Shown one piece after another: positions 11,555-21,060 of a DNA stretch of 64,000 nt. Source of the DNA: Mycosarcoma maydis. Lineage: Eukaryota > Basidiomycota > Ustilaginomycetes > Ustilaginales. Every line of letters begins with the position of its first letter. Within the stretch, counting starts at the first letter, position 1. Location: contig NC_026479.1 of assembly GCF_000328475.2 (NCBI RefSeq), positions 310,001-374,000 on the forward strand. The letters are read 5' to 3'. Below the pieces are notes generated by a model that had not been told where the DNA came from, did no database searches, and saw only the letters and a list, made by a program, of their open reading frames with translations. The position numbers and the translations under genes are program-made.

Positions 11555-11600
11555 CTTTCTTGACGGGTGAGGATGGTGGTGATCAAAGATGATAGTGAGC
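11555..11600 (-). other. Candidate untranslated first exon of RPL32
   Basis: Read on the minus strand, this CA/TC-rich stretch includes CACCCGTCAAGAA and ends in AAAG before a donor GTAAGTG at 11554. The acceptor would be CCTCAG at 10697-10695. The 5' limit is unknown; 11600 is only where the similarity to the RPL13A leader fades. Confidence 0.45.
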
Positions 11601-12036
11601 AGCTTCAAGATTTCGGGTTGACTGACGATATGCCACCGAGCCTGACTGAACTGTCAAGTCTATGTCTGCTGGGGCTGAATTGTTTGCCTGAGTCTGGCCA
11701 AGTCGAGAGCCATTCATGACGGACAAGCTCACAGCCAACTCACTTGTTTTCTCTTCCAACTCTCTGTGACCTACTGGTAATTCCAAGCCTCGCACAGCGG
11801 AAATCAATTTAAAAATCTTCTCGTCCATAGCCTTGGCTGAAGTGCCGCCCTAGTTTGTCGGCCGGACTTACACGTGACCGCTCAATTCACAATTGAGGTC
11901 ATTACAATTTTTGCCTGACCAAATTCGAACCGGATCTTAGAACGGTTCGAGTTGGACACTGAAACGGAGAGTGCCTCAGTGAGGTGGAATGAACGAGTGA
12001 GTCAATGTCAGCTGGAGATCCTGCTGAAGTCGGAAG

Positions 12037-12062
12037 CTTGAGCGTGCAACTTGAGCGTGCAA
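12037..12062 (+). repeat. 13-base tandem duplication
   Basis: CTTGAGCGTGCAA occurs twice in direct succession, just upstream of the candidate RPL13A leader exon, inside the presumed shared promoter. Confidence 0.75.
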
Positions 12063-12109
12063 GGGTTGGGAATGCTTGCTTGACTTGGCTGGGTACTGCG
12101 ATTTGAGGT

Positions 12110-12166
12110 TTGATCGTCGTCATCATCCTCGACACCACCACACCCGTCAAGAATCATACTGTCAAG
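12110..12166 (+). other. Candidate untranslated first exon of RPL13A
   Basis: This stretch contains CACCCGTCAAGAA, the same 13-mer as the RPL32 leader, and ends in CTGTCAAG before donor GTTAGT at 12167. A polypyrimidine tract and a CTGAC branch-like site lie before the coding start at 12936, where AAAAG would be the acceptor directly before the ATG. The 5' limit is not defined by sequence. Confidence 0.45.
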
Positions 12167-12203
12167 GTTAGTATCCGCTTCACATTGCTGCTGCTATTCG
12201 ACC

Positions 12204-12247
12204 ACCCCGACACACGTATCATGTTACCCCGACACACGTATCATGTA
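12204..12247 (+). repeat. 22-base tandem duplication
   Basis: A 22-base unit beginning ACCCCGACACACGTATCATG is present twice back to back (12204-12225 and 12226-12247), near the 5' end of the presumed RPL13A leader intron. The last base differs. Confidence 0.8.
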
Positions 12248-12935
12248 TTGCGCCCAGCGTTAGCACCTGCAACGGTACGGATGACCGCGCAGTCTCATAT
12301 CTACACTTGCCAAACGTCTCTTCATATCGACCTCACGCATCACCAAGCAGAAGATCAATGGGCATATTACAACAGGAGCAGCAACAGTATCTTGGCAGAT
12401 GGATCGAAGAAGGACAATGGAGTGACCAATGTACACAGACAGGATTCCATCGCATCATCCACTGTCACGGTAATTCGTGATTCTCAGGTCCACGCTCTAC
12501 GACAGGTTTGCCGATCATGCTCCAATTTCACGTTGCTGAGTCTGATGTAGTGGGCCTGGTCCGACAGAGCAATGACGATAGAGATAGATCTGTACATTAT
12601 CGCCACAGACTATCCCAGGATCGATTCACACAGCCATCTGCAGCAGTCCTCGTATTGAGGGCTTTGTCCTTTGCCTTTTGACCGGCGAAACACGAACGGT
12701 CAAGAGTCAGTGCGATGCGTCAGTAAACCCTTACAAAGAATGCTTCCGACGACACTATCATTTCTGCACTACGCAACTGGAAGTTGGATGCCAGAGGGTT
12801 GATGTTGGGATATGGTCTTGTCGATATTGCAGCTGGGCGTGCTTCATAAAATTGGTTTTGTCAGAGTAAAAGACTGACCCTTGTTTCTCTTTCTTGTTTC
12901 CCGCTCGACCTCACCACCACACTTGAACACAAAAG

Positions 12936-13550
12936 ATGTCCCTCCAGCAGGCAAACCCATACATCGTTGACGGCAAGGGCCACCTTCTCGGTCGTCTCGC
13001 CGCCACTCTGGCCAAGGAGCTTCTCTCGGGCCAGAAGGTCGTTGTTGTTCGATCCGAGCTTATCAACGTCTCGGGCTCGTTCTTCCGCAACAAGTTGAAG
13101 TACCACGCCTACCTGCACAAGCGCCACTTGGTTAACCCCAAGAAGGCTGGTCCCTTCCACCACCGTGCCCCTTCGCGCATCCTCTACAAGGCCATCCGCG
13201 GCATGATTCCCCACAAGACCGCTCGTGGTGCCGCCGCTCTGCAGCGATTGAAGGTCTACGAGGGTGTCCCGCCTCCTTACGACCGCAAGAAGCTCATGGT
13301 CATCCCTGCGGCTCTGCGTGTCCTCCGTCTTAAGCCCGGCCGCAAGTTCGCCACCATCAAGCGTATCTCGCACGAGGTTGGCTGGAACCACATGGAGACT
13401 GTCGACAAGCTCGAGGCCAAGCGCAAGGTCAAGCAGCAGGCTTACCACGAGCGCCAGGTCGCTGCTTCCAAGAAGCGCGCCGCCGCTCAGACCGCCACCG
13501 CCGACAAGCTCAAGGACGTCAACGCCCAGCTCGCTTCGTACGGCTACTAA
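12936..13550 (+). CDS. RPL16: 60S ribosomal protein uL13 (L13a / yeast L16)
   Basis: The 204-residue product matches uL13 throughout: an [20 protein letters not shown] start, [21 protein letters not shown], then [19 protein letters not shown], and [20 protein letters not shown]. It belongs to the large ribosomal subunit; in yeast the gene is RPL16, in animals RPL13A. The coding part has no intron. The ATG directly follows AAAAG behind a pyrimidine-rich tract, so it may sit at the start of the second exon. Codon use is of the highly expressed type. It is divergent from RPL32. Confidence 0.96.
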   Translation: MSLQQANPYIVDGKGHLLGRLAATLAKELLSGQKVVVVRSELINVSGSFFRNKLKYHAYLHKRHLVNPKKAGPFHHRAPSRILYKAIRGMIPHKTARGAAALQRLKVYEGVPPPYDRKKLMVIPAALRVLRLKPGRKFATIKRISHEVGWNHMETVDKLEAKRKVKQQAYHERQVAASKKRAAAQTATADKLKDVNAQLASYGY

Positions 13551-14088
13551 GCGGTTCGCACCACCTTGATCGACAACGAGGCGTCACACTAGCTGCGGCT
13601 GCCTTTTCCGACGATACCGCCAGTTTAGACTTTGCTCCAGCCTCTTACTTTCGTGGCTGTAGCAAGTGTTTTTTTTGGTCTCCTCATGCTTTGTGCGACT
13701 TGATTTTCCCCAAGTCGTGTGATCAAAAGGCTGCATGCACTCCCCTTTCGACCATCATTCGGGTTGTGCGTCGCGGTTACTCTCCCTTCTTCATCCTCCG
13801 AACCACTTTCTAGCAGTAGGTGGTTTCGCATCCCGCCATCGTGTATTTCATACTCTCCACCACACTTGTGCTGTTCTGCTAAAGGGACAGTGCATCACTC
13901 TCAAGTCCTACCTTACGCATTCTTTGGGACTCAAAAAAACTGCAAGCATTCAGATGATAAAACAAAGCTCTTCAGTGGCGTGGCAGATTGTATGAACACG
14001 GGTGTTTGATTGATAAGACAGACTGTATAAACACTCTTGACTCTCGCAAACAAGTGCGGCATAGATTGAGCAATTCGAAGGTGAGAGT
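13551..14088. other. Convergent region after RPL13A
   Basis: This 538-base spacer holds the 3' ends of two convergent genes. I see no gene, repeat or copy of the dispersed motif in it. Confidence 0.6.
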
Positions 14089-17000
14089 CTAGCCATGCTG
14101 CGACAAGTCAAAGGGAGTGATCCATGCAGCCAAATCCTCATCGACGACTCGACCATCCGAAGCGCGCTTTGCGAGTCGACGTTTGACTTTAGCTTTGAGC
14201 CTCTGACGCTTGCCCATAAGAACCTTGTCCTGAGCATCAAACGATCCATCGGCGAGAAGGCTGAAATCGTTGAAATCGATTTCGTCGTCGTCGCCGTCAT
14301 CATCGTCATCAAGCTCGTTAACGCCGGCTCCTTGAGTCGGATCGTTGGAAGTGGATCTTCGACGCGGATCTTGCATGCTGACGCGCGCGTTGGCAGAGGC
14401 GGACAGAGATCCACTGCCACTGTGCGAAGCGAGTGCGGATCCAGCGAGCAGCATGGCCTGCTGCTTGCGAACAAAGCCCTCATCGTGTCGCTCGATTGCA
14501 TGATGAAGGTCGCGTGGCGAGTGACGCGCCGTTGAACCAGACGAGGGACACGCTGCACTGAATGAGTGAGACGCATGCAGAAGCTGAGCGATCTGAACCA
14601 TCGTCACCGGCAGTGCGGGTGGCTGACGAGCAAGCTGGACAAGACGTCGCGTAGAGCCTTTTCCAGCATACCACGCATCCAGTCGTCTTGACTCTCGCTT
14701 GGTAATTTGATACTCTTCCGACTTGAGCCATGCGCTCGCTTCACCCGACTTAGAAGCTGATAATGGCAAGAGCGAAAGACATAGTGCTACATGCGCAGGT
14801 GACGGGTTTTTTGGCATGCTTCCGGTGCTCTGCGCAACTCTAGCATACTCGCCAACGCCGTATCCAAGGTCGACTCGCGTTGGCGTGACGAACTCGACCT
14901 CGGCCCTCAAGAGGCAGCGCGAGCGTCGATCGCTTGCGGCCGCAACTTGTGCTGGAGAAGCTTCGACCCGACTGTTACCATACCATGCAATAGCTCGAAG
15001 TAAGCTTTTCCACGAATGAGCGCGAAGGACAAAGAAGCTGCAACCGGAAAGACCGCTATCCGCCCCCAACACCTTAACCACGCTTGAAAGTTCAATGGTC
15101 GAAGGGAATAGAGCTTTTGTGGTCAAGGAAGATGACGATGCTGAAGCCGATGCGTTCGAAGAAGATACAGACTGCGAAGTTTCAGGCCAGTTTCTGTCGA
15201 GTTTGGGAGCAAAAGGAAGGCTGCCGTAGCCAAAGTCGATGCCCGCCAACGCTCGCGGCCCACGCTGCTCCGAGGCCAAAGAGGTTGTAGAGGTGCTGAA
15301 GCGCTTAGGTTCGGGTGTTGAGTGTGAGCTCCCACGCTCAGGGATTGATGGCGATGGCGCAGAAGGATACGGAGCAGACAACAGCTCGCTACTTGTTGTT
15401 GACGAGGAAGATCTTTTTGCCTGGAGGGAAGCACCTGTGAAGCTATTCATAGGTGAACTTATCAAGGGACTGCTTCGCGATTGGCTGTGTGCGGAGCTTG
15501 AAGACGAGGACCGGTGCTGCAAAACGGGTCGATTGAGGGTTTCGAATGTGGCGGTATCATAGCGGGCTGGCAAGGCTTTCTCTTGTGGGCGAGATGCAGC
15601 TGCATCATGCAGGGAAAGGCTGGCCGGCCCAGGCTTAGACGCCTCGGCGTATGCGGGAGGAGCATCCTCTGAATAAAAGAGAGTAGCAGGTTGGGATGAT
15701 GCAGTCAAGAGGTCTTTTTTGCGAACAGATGTGATTGAGTGATCCTGGTTCTCAGTTATAGGCTCTGGCTCATCTGGCGTGCGTGGCAGAGGCCGGCGTG
15801 TTCTCGGTGCGGATGGATGGAGAGGACTGTGTTCGTTGTGGTCGGCGAGCGTTGCGCGCTGCATTTGTAAGGCTAGATGGTAAGCGTCGTCATGGCCTGC
15901 GAAACGCCAATACTCAGCACCGAGATCATTAGCATCATCCTGATTGAATGCGGCAGAGCGCTTTGACGTTAGTGAATCGGGAGACGCCGATCGGGAAATC
16001 GAACCGTTGTTGGCGGGCGAGGCAATGGGGGTAGTGGGTCGAACGACAATGCTGCCCTTGTGCTCGATAAACTCCAAAATAGATCTCTCAGCGCTCTCGC
16101 GGCGGGCCCACTCTTCTTCTTGTTCGCGAAGGCTGATCTCAATCGCTCTTTGCTCTGCCTCTTGCATTGCATCCAATTCTTGGCGTCTGTGCCGCTCTTG
16201 CGTGGAAGAGGCAAGCTTGGCAGCCTCAAGCATGTCCGCTTCGAGCCTTTCGTTCTGCTCGTGTTGGCGAAGAGCATACTTCCGCGATTCTTCGAGCATT
16301 TGCGCTTCGTGCTGTATAATGCGTTGTGATTGCTCCTCGGCTTCGCGACGGCTGTCCTGAATGGCCTTCTGGAGGAGTTGCTCTTCCTCTTCGGCGAGAC
16401 GACGGCTGCGTTCATTCTCCTCCCCGCTGAGAGCATAGATTCGCTCAAGCTCTTGCTGATCTTGCAGTTCACGTTGTCTTTTCTCGTCCTCATTCTGAGC
16501 TGACTGTAACGACGCTTTGATGGCGTCACCCATTTCTGCCAGACAGCCTGGACAGTCATCGGCCTCGTGTCCGGGTACACCATGCGCGGGACCTGGCATG
16601 TTGCTGCTGGTGACTGTACTACTGCGTGGGCCTTGGCCGACGGACAAGCTTGAAGGCGTTCGCTGGGTTCCTGTTTGCGGAACGGCCGATGTCGTGGCTA
16701 GTTGGGACGGACTGTACAAGGAGGGCGGCCGTGGAGAAAGCGGAGGTCGAGGAGCACCGTCAGAGCTATGTGCGATTGAGGCGTGATGCGAAGAGAGAAT
16801 CGGGTCACCTGGTCCTAAGCTCTGTCGCATAGCATCACGACGATGCGGATTTTGGACTGCATGTGCGGCACTATGAGCCATGGATTGCTCTCTCTGCTCG
16901 TATGGGTTCACGAGACGCTCAGCAAGCGAACTGGTCATCGGGTAGCCATGAGTCTGAGGAAAGGATTGTAATTGAAGAGGGCTGGGTGGTACCTGAAAGC

Positions 17001-17250
17001 CATAAGCATGCGTCTGTGGAGACTGAGGCGGCACGTGCGCAGCTGGTGGGGGCGGCAAGGCGGGATATCTCGGGGAGACTGCCGGGTAGGTGTGGATTGG
17101 TGGCCGACTCGGAGGCAGTGCCGGCGCTTCAGGAGGTAGTGGGATATAAGTGGTCCCTGCATGCGACGGACCAGCCGACGCAAATGAAGTTTCCGATGGC
17201 CATCTTTCTTGGCGAGCATCTCGCTGATGCGGCTGTGCTGTAGGATACAT
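14089..17250 (-). CDS. Large unrecognised protein with ubiquitin-interacting-like motifs
   Basis: I do not recognise the family of this 1053-residue protein. The first 230 residues are Pro/Ser/His-rich and look disordered. A CPGC cysteine pair precedes a long charged helical region, about residues 235-400, that contains three segments fitting the ubiquitin-interacting motif pattern (acidic, then Ala-x-x-x-Ser): DAIKASLQS near 241, EEEEQLLQKAIQDSRRE near 287, and EQRAIEISLREQEEEW near 368. A Ser-rich middle follows. The last 350 residues look folded, with SSVVKVLGADSGLSGCSFFV, LLRAIAWYG and VEFVTPTRVDLGYGVGEYA, and end in a Lys/Arg-rich stretch after an acidic DDDDDGDDDEIDF patch. Ubiquitin binding is inference from the motifs. 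I start at ATG 17250; the upstream frame has no earlier ATG. Confidence 0.8.
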   Translation of the reverse strand: MYPTAQPHQRDARQERWPSETSFASAGPSHAGTTYIPLPPEAPALPPSRPPIHTYPAVSPRYPALPPPPAAHVPPQSPQTHAYGFQVPPSPLQLQSFPQTHGYPMTSSLAERLVNPYEQREQSMAHSAAHAVQNPHRRDAMRQSLGPGDPILSSHHASIAHSSDGAPRPPLSPRPPSLYSPSQLATTSAVPQTGTQRTPSSLSVGQGPRSSTVTSSNMPGPAHGVPGHEADDCPGCLAEMGDAIKASLQSAQNEDEKRQRELQDQQELERIYALSGEENERSRRLAEEEEQLLQKAIQDSRREAEEQSQRIIQHEAQMLEESRKYALRQHEQNERLEADMLEAAKLASSTQERHRRQELDAMQEAEQRAIEISLREQEEEWARRESAERSILEFIEHKGSIVVRPTTPIASPANNGSISRSASPDSLTSKRSAAFNQDDANDLGAEYWRFAGHDDAYHLALQMQRATLADHNEHSPLHPSAPRTRRPLPRTPDEPEPITENQDHSITSVRKKDLLTASSQPATLFYSEDAPPAYAEASKPGPASLSLHDAAASRPQEKALPARYDTATFETLNRPVLQHRSSSSSSAHSQSRSSPLISSPMNSFTGASLQAKRSSSSTTSSELLSAPYPSAPSPSIPERGSSHSTPEPKRFSTSTTSLASEQRGPRALAGIDFGYGSLPFAPKLDRNWPETSQSVSSSNASASASSSSLTTKALFPSTIELSSVVKVLGADSGLSGCSFFVLRAHSWKSLLRAIAWYGNSRVEASPAQVAAASDRRSRCLLRAEVEFVTPTRVDLGYGVGEYARVAQSTGSMPKNPSPAHVALCLSLLPLSASKSGEASAWLKSEEYQITKRESRRLDAWYAGKGSTRRLVQLARQPPALPVTMVQIAQLLHASHSFSAACPSSGSTARHSPRDLHHAIERHDEGFVRKQQAMLLAGSALASHSGSGSLSASANARVSMQDPRRRSTSNDPTQGAGVNELDDDDDGDDDEIDFNDFSLLADGSFDAQDKVLMGKRQRLKAKVKRRLAKRASDGRVVDEDLAAWITPFDLSQHG

Positions 17251-17665
17251 GCTAAGTAGTTCGGCAATTACCACATGGTTGCGATTGGTTGTGAGATGAC
17301 AAGAAAAGTCCTTCGATGTTCACGTCAAAAGTGATAGCGACAACGTGAATCGTGAAACAAATTGCCATGTGGAGGAGCCGACACAGCATCAAGGAAAAGC
17401 TGTGCTTCCACTTTGTGTTCAAAAGCGCTGGAAATGCGGGCAGGGAAATTCGGACGTCTCCACTGTACCTGAGGGTGGAAGAAGACACGGATGCACGGTT
17501 GAGTCGTCACCACACCTCTGTCTCAGCAGAGGAGACCGCAAGCACGGATCTGGCGACGGACCTTCTCATTCTGACTCTTGTAGCAGCGGAGGAGCAGACC
17601 GGCGTTCGCAAACTTGACAGGCTTACTAACCTTCAAAGGTCCCAATGTACAGGTTTGATTGAGAG
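17251..17665. other. Spacer between two minus-strand genes
   Basis: This 415-base region carries the promoter of the preceding large protein and the 3' flank of the next gene. One TCGTGA-type motif copy lies near 17350. No gene is supported. Confidence 0.5.
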
Positions 17666-18718
17666 CTACAGTGCAACTTGCGACAAGGTGACGCGAGACG
17701 TATCGATAGCTATTTGACCGCTTGCAAAGATGCTTGATGCGCTCACATTGCTAGCTCGAGCTTGGAATGTTTTGAGTAGAGATGCGCGACGATGTTGCGT
17801 GTCTTCGTCTGAACTGAAGCACTGCGGAATGGAGAAGGCGAGCAATTCGAATTGGCTGTCGGACGCTTGGTACCACATCACCCTGAACAGAATCAGTGGC
17901 TGCATTCCCAGACAGTTGGTCGGAGAAGCCGCAAAGTCCGCTACGATAGGAGCCTGCTCGAGAGATCGGAAAGGCCGTACCTCGTAACGGATCTGTTCAG
18001 CTTGAAATCGCGACGTCAAATCGTGGATACAGTAGATCGCACCATACTCTAACAAGAAGCCAGCTAGTGCTACGCCGACGAGCTGAGCATCGTTCCGGCT
18101 ATGTAAAAGCGTGTTGTTGTGGGCTGAGTGAGACTGCGACACGACAAGCATATCGCCAGAGTCATCCTCCGAGATGCTGATGTGGACTGCAGCGATGAGA
18201 TGGCAGCCGTGTGTGTCGGGCGCGGAAAGGCTTGGCAGCTGGTGCTCAGCAGTAAGGCGAACATCGACCCAAAGCACTTGTTCTGGTCGTGGATGTAAGG
18301 AGACGTTATTTGTCAAGCTCAGAACATCTGTCCAGAGGCTCTGTCTTCGGCTAAGTATGAAGGTTTGAGAAGTGGGAGCGTGGAAGAGCAAACGCACCTC
18401 GCGGAGGTCATAGCTTTCGGGCAGCTGGCTCAGAGCTGCTAGCCTCGTGCCGAATGCGGAAGCTTGATCAACAGTCAGACTCAAAGCATCCACCAAGGCT
18501 GCTCGTCGAAGCCCTGCTGCGACAACAAGGACCTGTACAGCCAGTTGAGCACAAGCAGATCGGGAAGGTTTAGTTCTCCTGCCCGAGATAGAGCCAATAC
18601 ACTCCATCAAATGCTGGGCAAGCATAGATACTGCCTGTGATCGCAGAAGAGGATGTGCCGAAGCGTCCTGGGCTCTCGTAGATCCTGTCACCCTCGCAAT
18701 CGCAGCTCTTTTTGACAT
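17666..18718 (-). CDS. Unrecognised 350-residue protein
   Basis: I do not recognise this protein. It is not low in complexity: hydrophobic segments alternate with polar ones along its length, including ACAQLAVQVLVVAAGLRRAAL near residue 60, a central strand-like CHLIAAVHISISEDD, and VALAGFLLEYGAIYCIHDL after residue 215, then LILFRVMWYQASDSQFELLAF. This suggests a folded cytosolic protein with no clear membrane span. I start at ATG 18718 (MSKRAAIARV); an upstream TTG in frame is less likely. An overlapping ATG in another frame lies a few bases earlier. It shares strand with the gene at 14089-17250 but fungal tandem order implies no operon. Confidence 0.72.
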   Translation of the reverse strand: MSKRAAIARVTGSTRAQDASAHPLLRSQAVSMLAQHLMECIGSISGRRTKPSRSACAQLAVQVLVVAAGLRRAALVDALSLTVDQASAFGTRLAALSQLPESYDLREVRLLFHAPTSQTFILSRRQSLWTDVLSLTNNVSLHPRPEQVLWVDVRLTAEHQLPSLSAPDTHGCHLIAAVHISISEDDSGDMLVVSQSHSAHNNTLLHSRNDAQLVGVALAGFLLEYGAIYCIHDLTSRFQAEQIRYEVRPFRSLEQAPIVADFAASPTNCLGMQPLILFRVMWYQASDSQFELLAFSIPQCFSSDEDTQHRRASLLKTFQARASNVSASSIFASGQIAIDTSRVTLSQVAL

Positions 18719-19949
18719 CTTGACCAAACATCCCCGAGCACGAGCGTGTGAATTGCTTTAGAGTATCTTGGCCAGCCCTGGACGGCGGAAGGACGTCTCT
18801 AGCTATGTCACCAGCATGTCCGTCTCCCAGCAGAGGGTTCCGCCGAGATATTTCGTCCGAAACTTTGGTTCACGGCGATCACAGACGGCGATATCCTTGG
18901 CACAGAGGAACCGCCTCGTGTTGCTTATCTCGTCGTGAGTTGTGAGTGCATGGAGAGCTAGCTGTCTTCGGATCATGAGCTACCCGCAACAACTGGAACT
19001 GGAACCTCGTCTCGCGCCAAAGCCAGCACAAAAATGCAGCACGTGACCGGCGTGAAAACGGAAGGCTGATGGCTCGCAACCTAACAGTATATCACCCCTC
19101 GTTGTGCGGCGGTTGGTTCACATCATCTGTCGGCCGTGTGTGATTGAGCTGGGATAATCACGAATCAGGAATCACAAACGTGAAGAAGTGCGAAGGAAAA
19201 CAGCGTGTGAACTTGAATCGAAAGAAACAGATTTGTCTTCTCAGCTGAGAACGTCTTTCCTTCTGACCATCATCTTCGCTGACACTGGTCAACCAAGTCC
19301 ACTTGAACCAGTGGCGAGCGATCACTTCAGAGACCATCCTCCACCTCGGACTTGTGTCTTTTCTCCTTGGATCTCGCAATGTGGTGTGTCTGTGGTGTTG
19401 CCACTGGGGCTGTGACTTCTCCCTCCTGACTCTGCTCTTTCCACAGCTCTGGTCCCCTACTTCCTCTCAGCTCCCTTCTTATCTTCTTGTCTCGCTCGTA
19501 GTGTCTCTTGTTCGAAAAAATCTGCCCATATTAGAGTCCATAAGATGCTTCCTACATCTTCTGTGACGGGACAAACTGGGCTAAAGTAGCAAAAATATTC
19601 AATCGATTCGTCGATGCACTAACCTTGTCATAACTATCCGGCTCGTCCTTATCGTGTGGACGACTCGGCTGAAAGACCTGGAACATTTTGCTCCTTGACA
19701 GACAGACCTTTGTTCGTGTCTAGGCCATGCTTCTTCATGGTCGAAGACATCCCATCTTATTCACGTTTTGCATTCACGAATACCAATTGTGAATATCAAA
19801 AAATGGAATAACATCGAAAGCTTGCGATCACGGATCGGATTTCGGAAGACGAGTGAGTTCGAAAGGGACAGAACAATCGTGAATCGTGAATGTGGAGAAT
19901 CGACTCACTACGCTTACTTTGGCACCTGAGCCATGCTTGTCCAACCACG
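18719..19949. other. Divergent promoter region upstream of FRG1
   Basis: This 1.23 kb spacer lies between two divergent starts. Dispersed motif copies sit near 18938, 19155, 19765 and 19876. A short upstream frame of six codons precedes FRG1 (19933-19953). No other gene is supported. Confidence 0.55.
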
Positions 19950-20978
19950 ATGAGCGCACCAAAAGCGAAAAGCTTGCGGCTTAGCTTTAAAGGTGACAAG
20001 CCAAAGAAGCGTAAGCGGAGCTCCACCAAGCACGACCATGGGTCATTGTCGAGCTCTCGAAAGCGCAAAGCTGGCTCAGCTTCGGATGTGGAGGACGTGG
20101 GCGGTGACGAGCAAGCTTGGGTGCGCGTCGAATCCGAGCGAGACCTGAATGGACCATGCTTCCTCTTCCAACGTCGATCCGAAACAGCTGCTGCTGCGCA
20201 TTGTGTGGCGTTTCAGCCAACGCTCCAAAGCGTCGAAGCGGCAGCTATTCTTCCAGGTAGTGACCATAGCGTTATTCAAGACCGAGCTGGCCTGCTCGCA
20301 TTTGATCCTAAACTAGCAGAAGAGCTCGAGGAAGCACAGATCGTTCCAGATGCAGGTTCTTCGAACGATATCACTGGCCTGATACCTACTTCAGTGTACC
20401 AAGTTTGGATAGCAACCAAGGTACCGGGAAGCTCCGAGCCTGCGCGGTTCACCTTCAAGAGTGCAGAAGGCAAGTTTTTGGGAGCGGACAAGTCCGGTTT
20501 GCTACGTGCAAGAATCGAGGCAAGAGGACCTCAAGAAGAGTGGACGCTCGAGGCATCCGGAAATGGGCTTTGGAAGCTGCGGTCTGTACACAATCGTTAC
20601 CTTGGTTCGGACCAGGTAGCAGGAGGGCGAACAGTCGTGCGCGCTGACTGCGAGCATGCAGATAGCGAGGCGATATGGAACATTAAAGTACAGTGGAAGC
20701 ACCGTCATGCTGCCCGTCACCCTGGCGATCCCAAAAGCACATCTCGAACAAAGGCAAATGACCCTACAGCCCTCCGAATTGACCCACGAGATCAAGTTAT
20801 TGCTCAAGAGCTGGAAACGTTCAAATCCCGAGCAGGCTCACAATATCTACCTTCCAACTACGCCTCGAGCTTGTCAAAGGAGGAGCGAAGAGCGCTCCGA
20901 AAAGCTGAAAAGGAAGGGCGTCTCGCCGAAGAAATGTTGGACCGTCGCAGTAAGCTAAAGAGCGACAAGTACGCATGA
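19950..20978 (+). CDS. FRG1: FRG1-family protein
   Basis: The 342-residue protein matches FRG1, a nuclear, RNA- and actin-associated protein linked to pre-mRNA processing in animals. A basic Lys/Arg-rich N-terminus (KPKKRKRSSTKHDH) is followed by the fascin-like beta-trefoil core: VYQVWIATKV, FTFKSAEGKFLGADKSGLL, WTLEASGNGLWKLRSVHNRYLGSD. The C-terminus has a conserved SLSKEERRALRKAEKEGRLAEEMLDRRSKLKSDKY-type basic helix. Start at ATG 19950; a six-codon upstream frame ends with a TGA that overlaps this ATG. The stop codon is only 82 bases from the stop of the convergent Zn2Cys6 gene. Function in fungi is inferred from the family. Confidence 0.9.
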   Translation: MSAPKAKSLRLSFKGDKPKKRKRSSTKHDHGSLSSSRKRKAGSASDVEDVGGDEQAWVRVESERDLNGPCFLFQRRSETAAAAHCVAFQPTLQSVEAAAILPGSDHSVIQDRAGLLAFDPKLAEELEEAQIVPDAGSSNDITGLIPTSVYQVWIATKVPGSSEPARFTFKSAEGKFLGADKSGLLRARIEARGPQEEWTLEASGNGLWKLRSVHNRYLGSDQVAGGRTVVRADCEHADSEAIWNIKVQWKHRHAARHPGDPKSTSRTKANDPTALRIDPRDQVIAQELETFKSRAGSQYLPSNYASSLSKEERRALRKAEKEGRLAEEMLDRRSKLKSDKYA

Positions 20979-21060
20979 TCTACACAATACCATGATTACG
21001 CTTACGCAAAGCAAGAGGATCCGTTTCCATCTCGGTGTAGTGTAACATGACGGCGAGTCT

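Larger units (their letters stand above)
10686..12935. other. Divergent region between RPL32 and RPL13A
   Basis: This 2.25 kb spacer separates two divergent ribosomal protein starts. I read it as two leader introns flanking a shared promoter of about 470 bases (roughly 11,620-12,090). No protein gene is supported: the frames at 11072-11608 and 12110-12550 have no recognisable features. I searched both presumed introns by eye for C/D box snoRNAs and found no convincing C box. Confidence 0.5.

Noticed and set aside
11072..11608. 178-codon frame upstream of RPL32
   Set aside because: It overlaps the presumed leader intron and exon and shows no conserved pattern.
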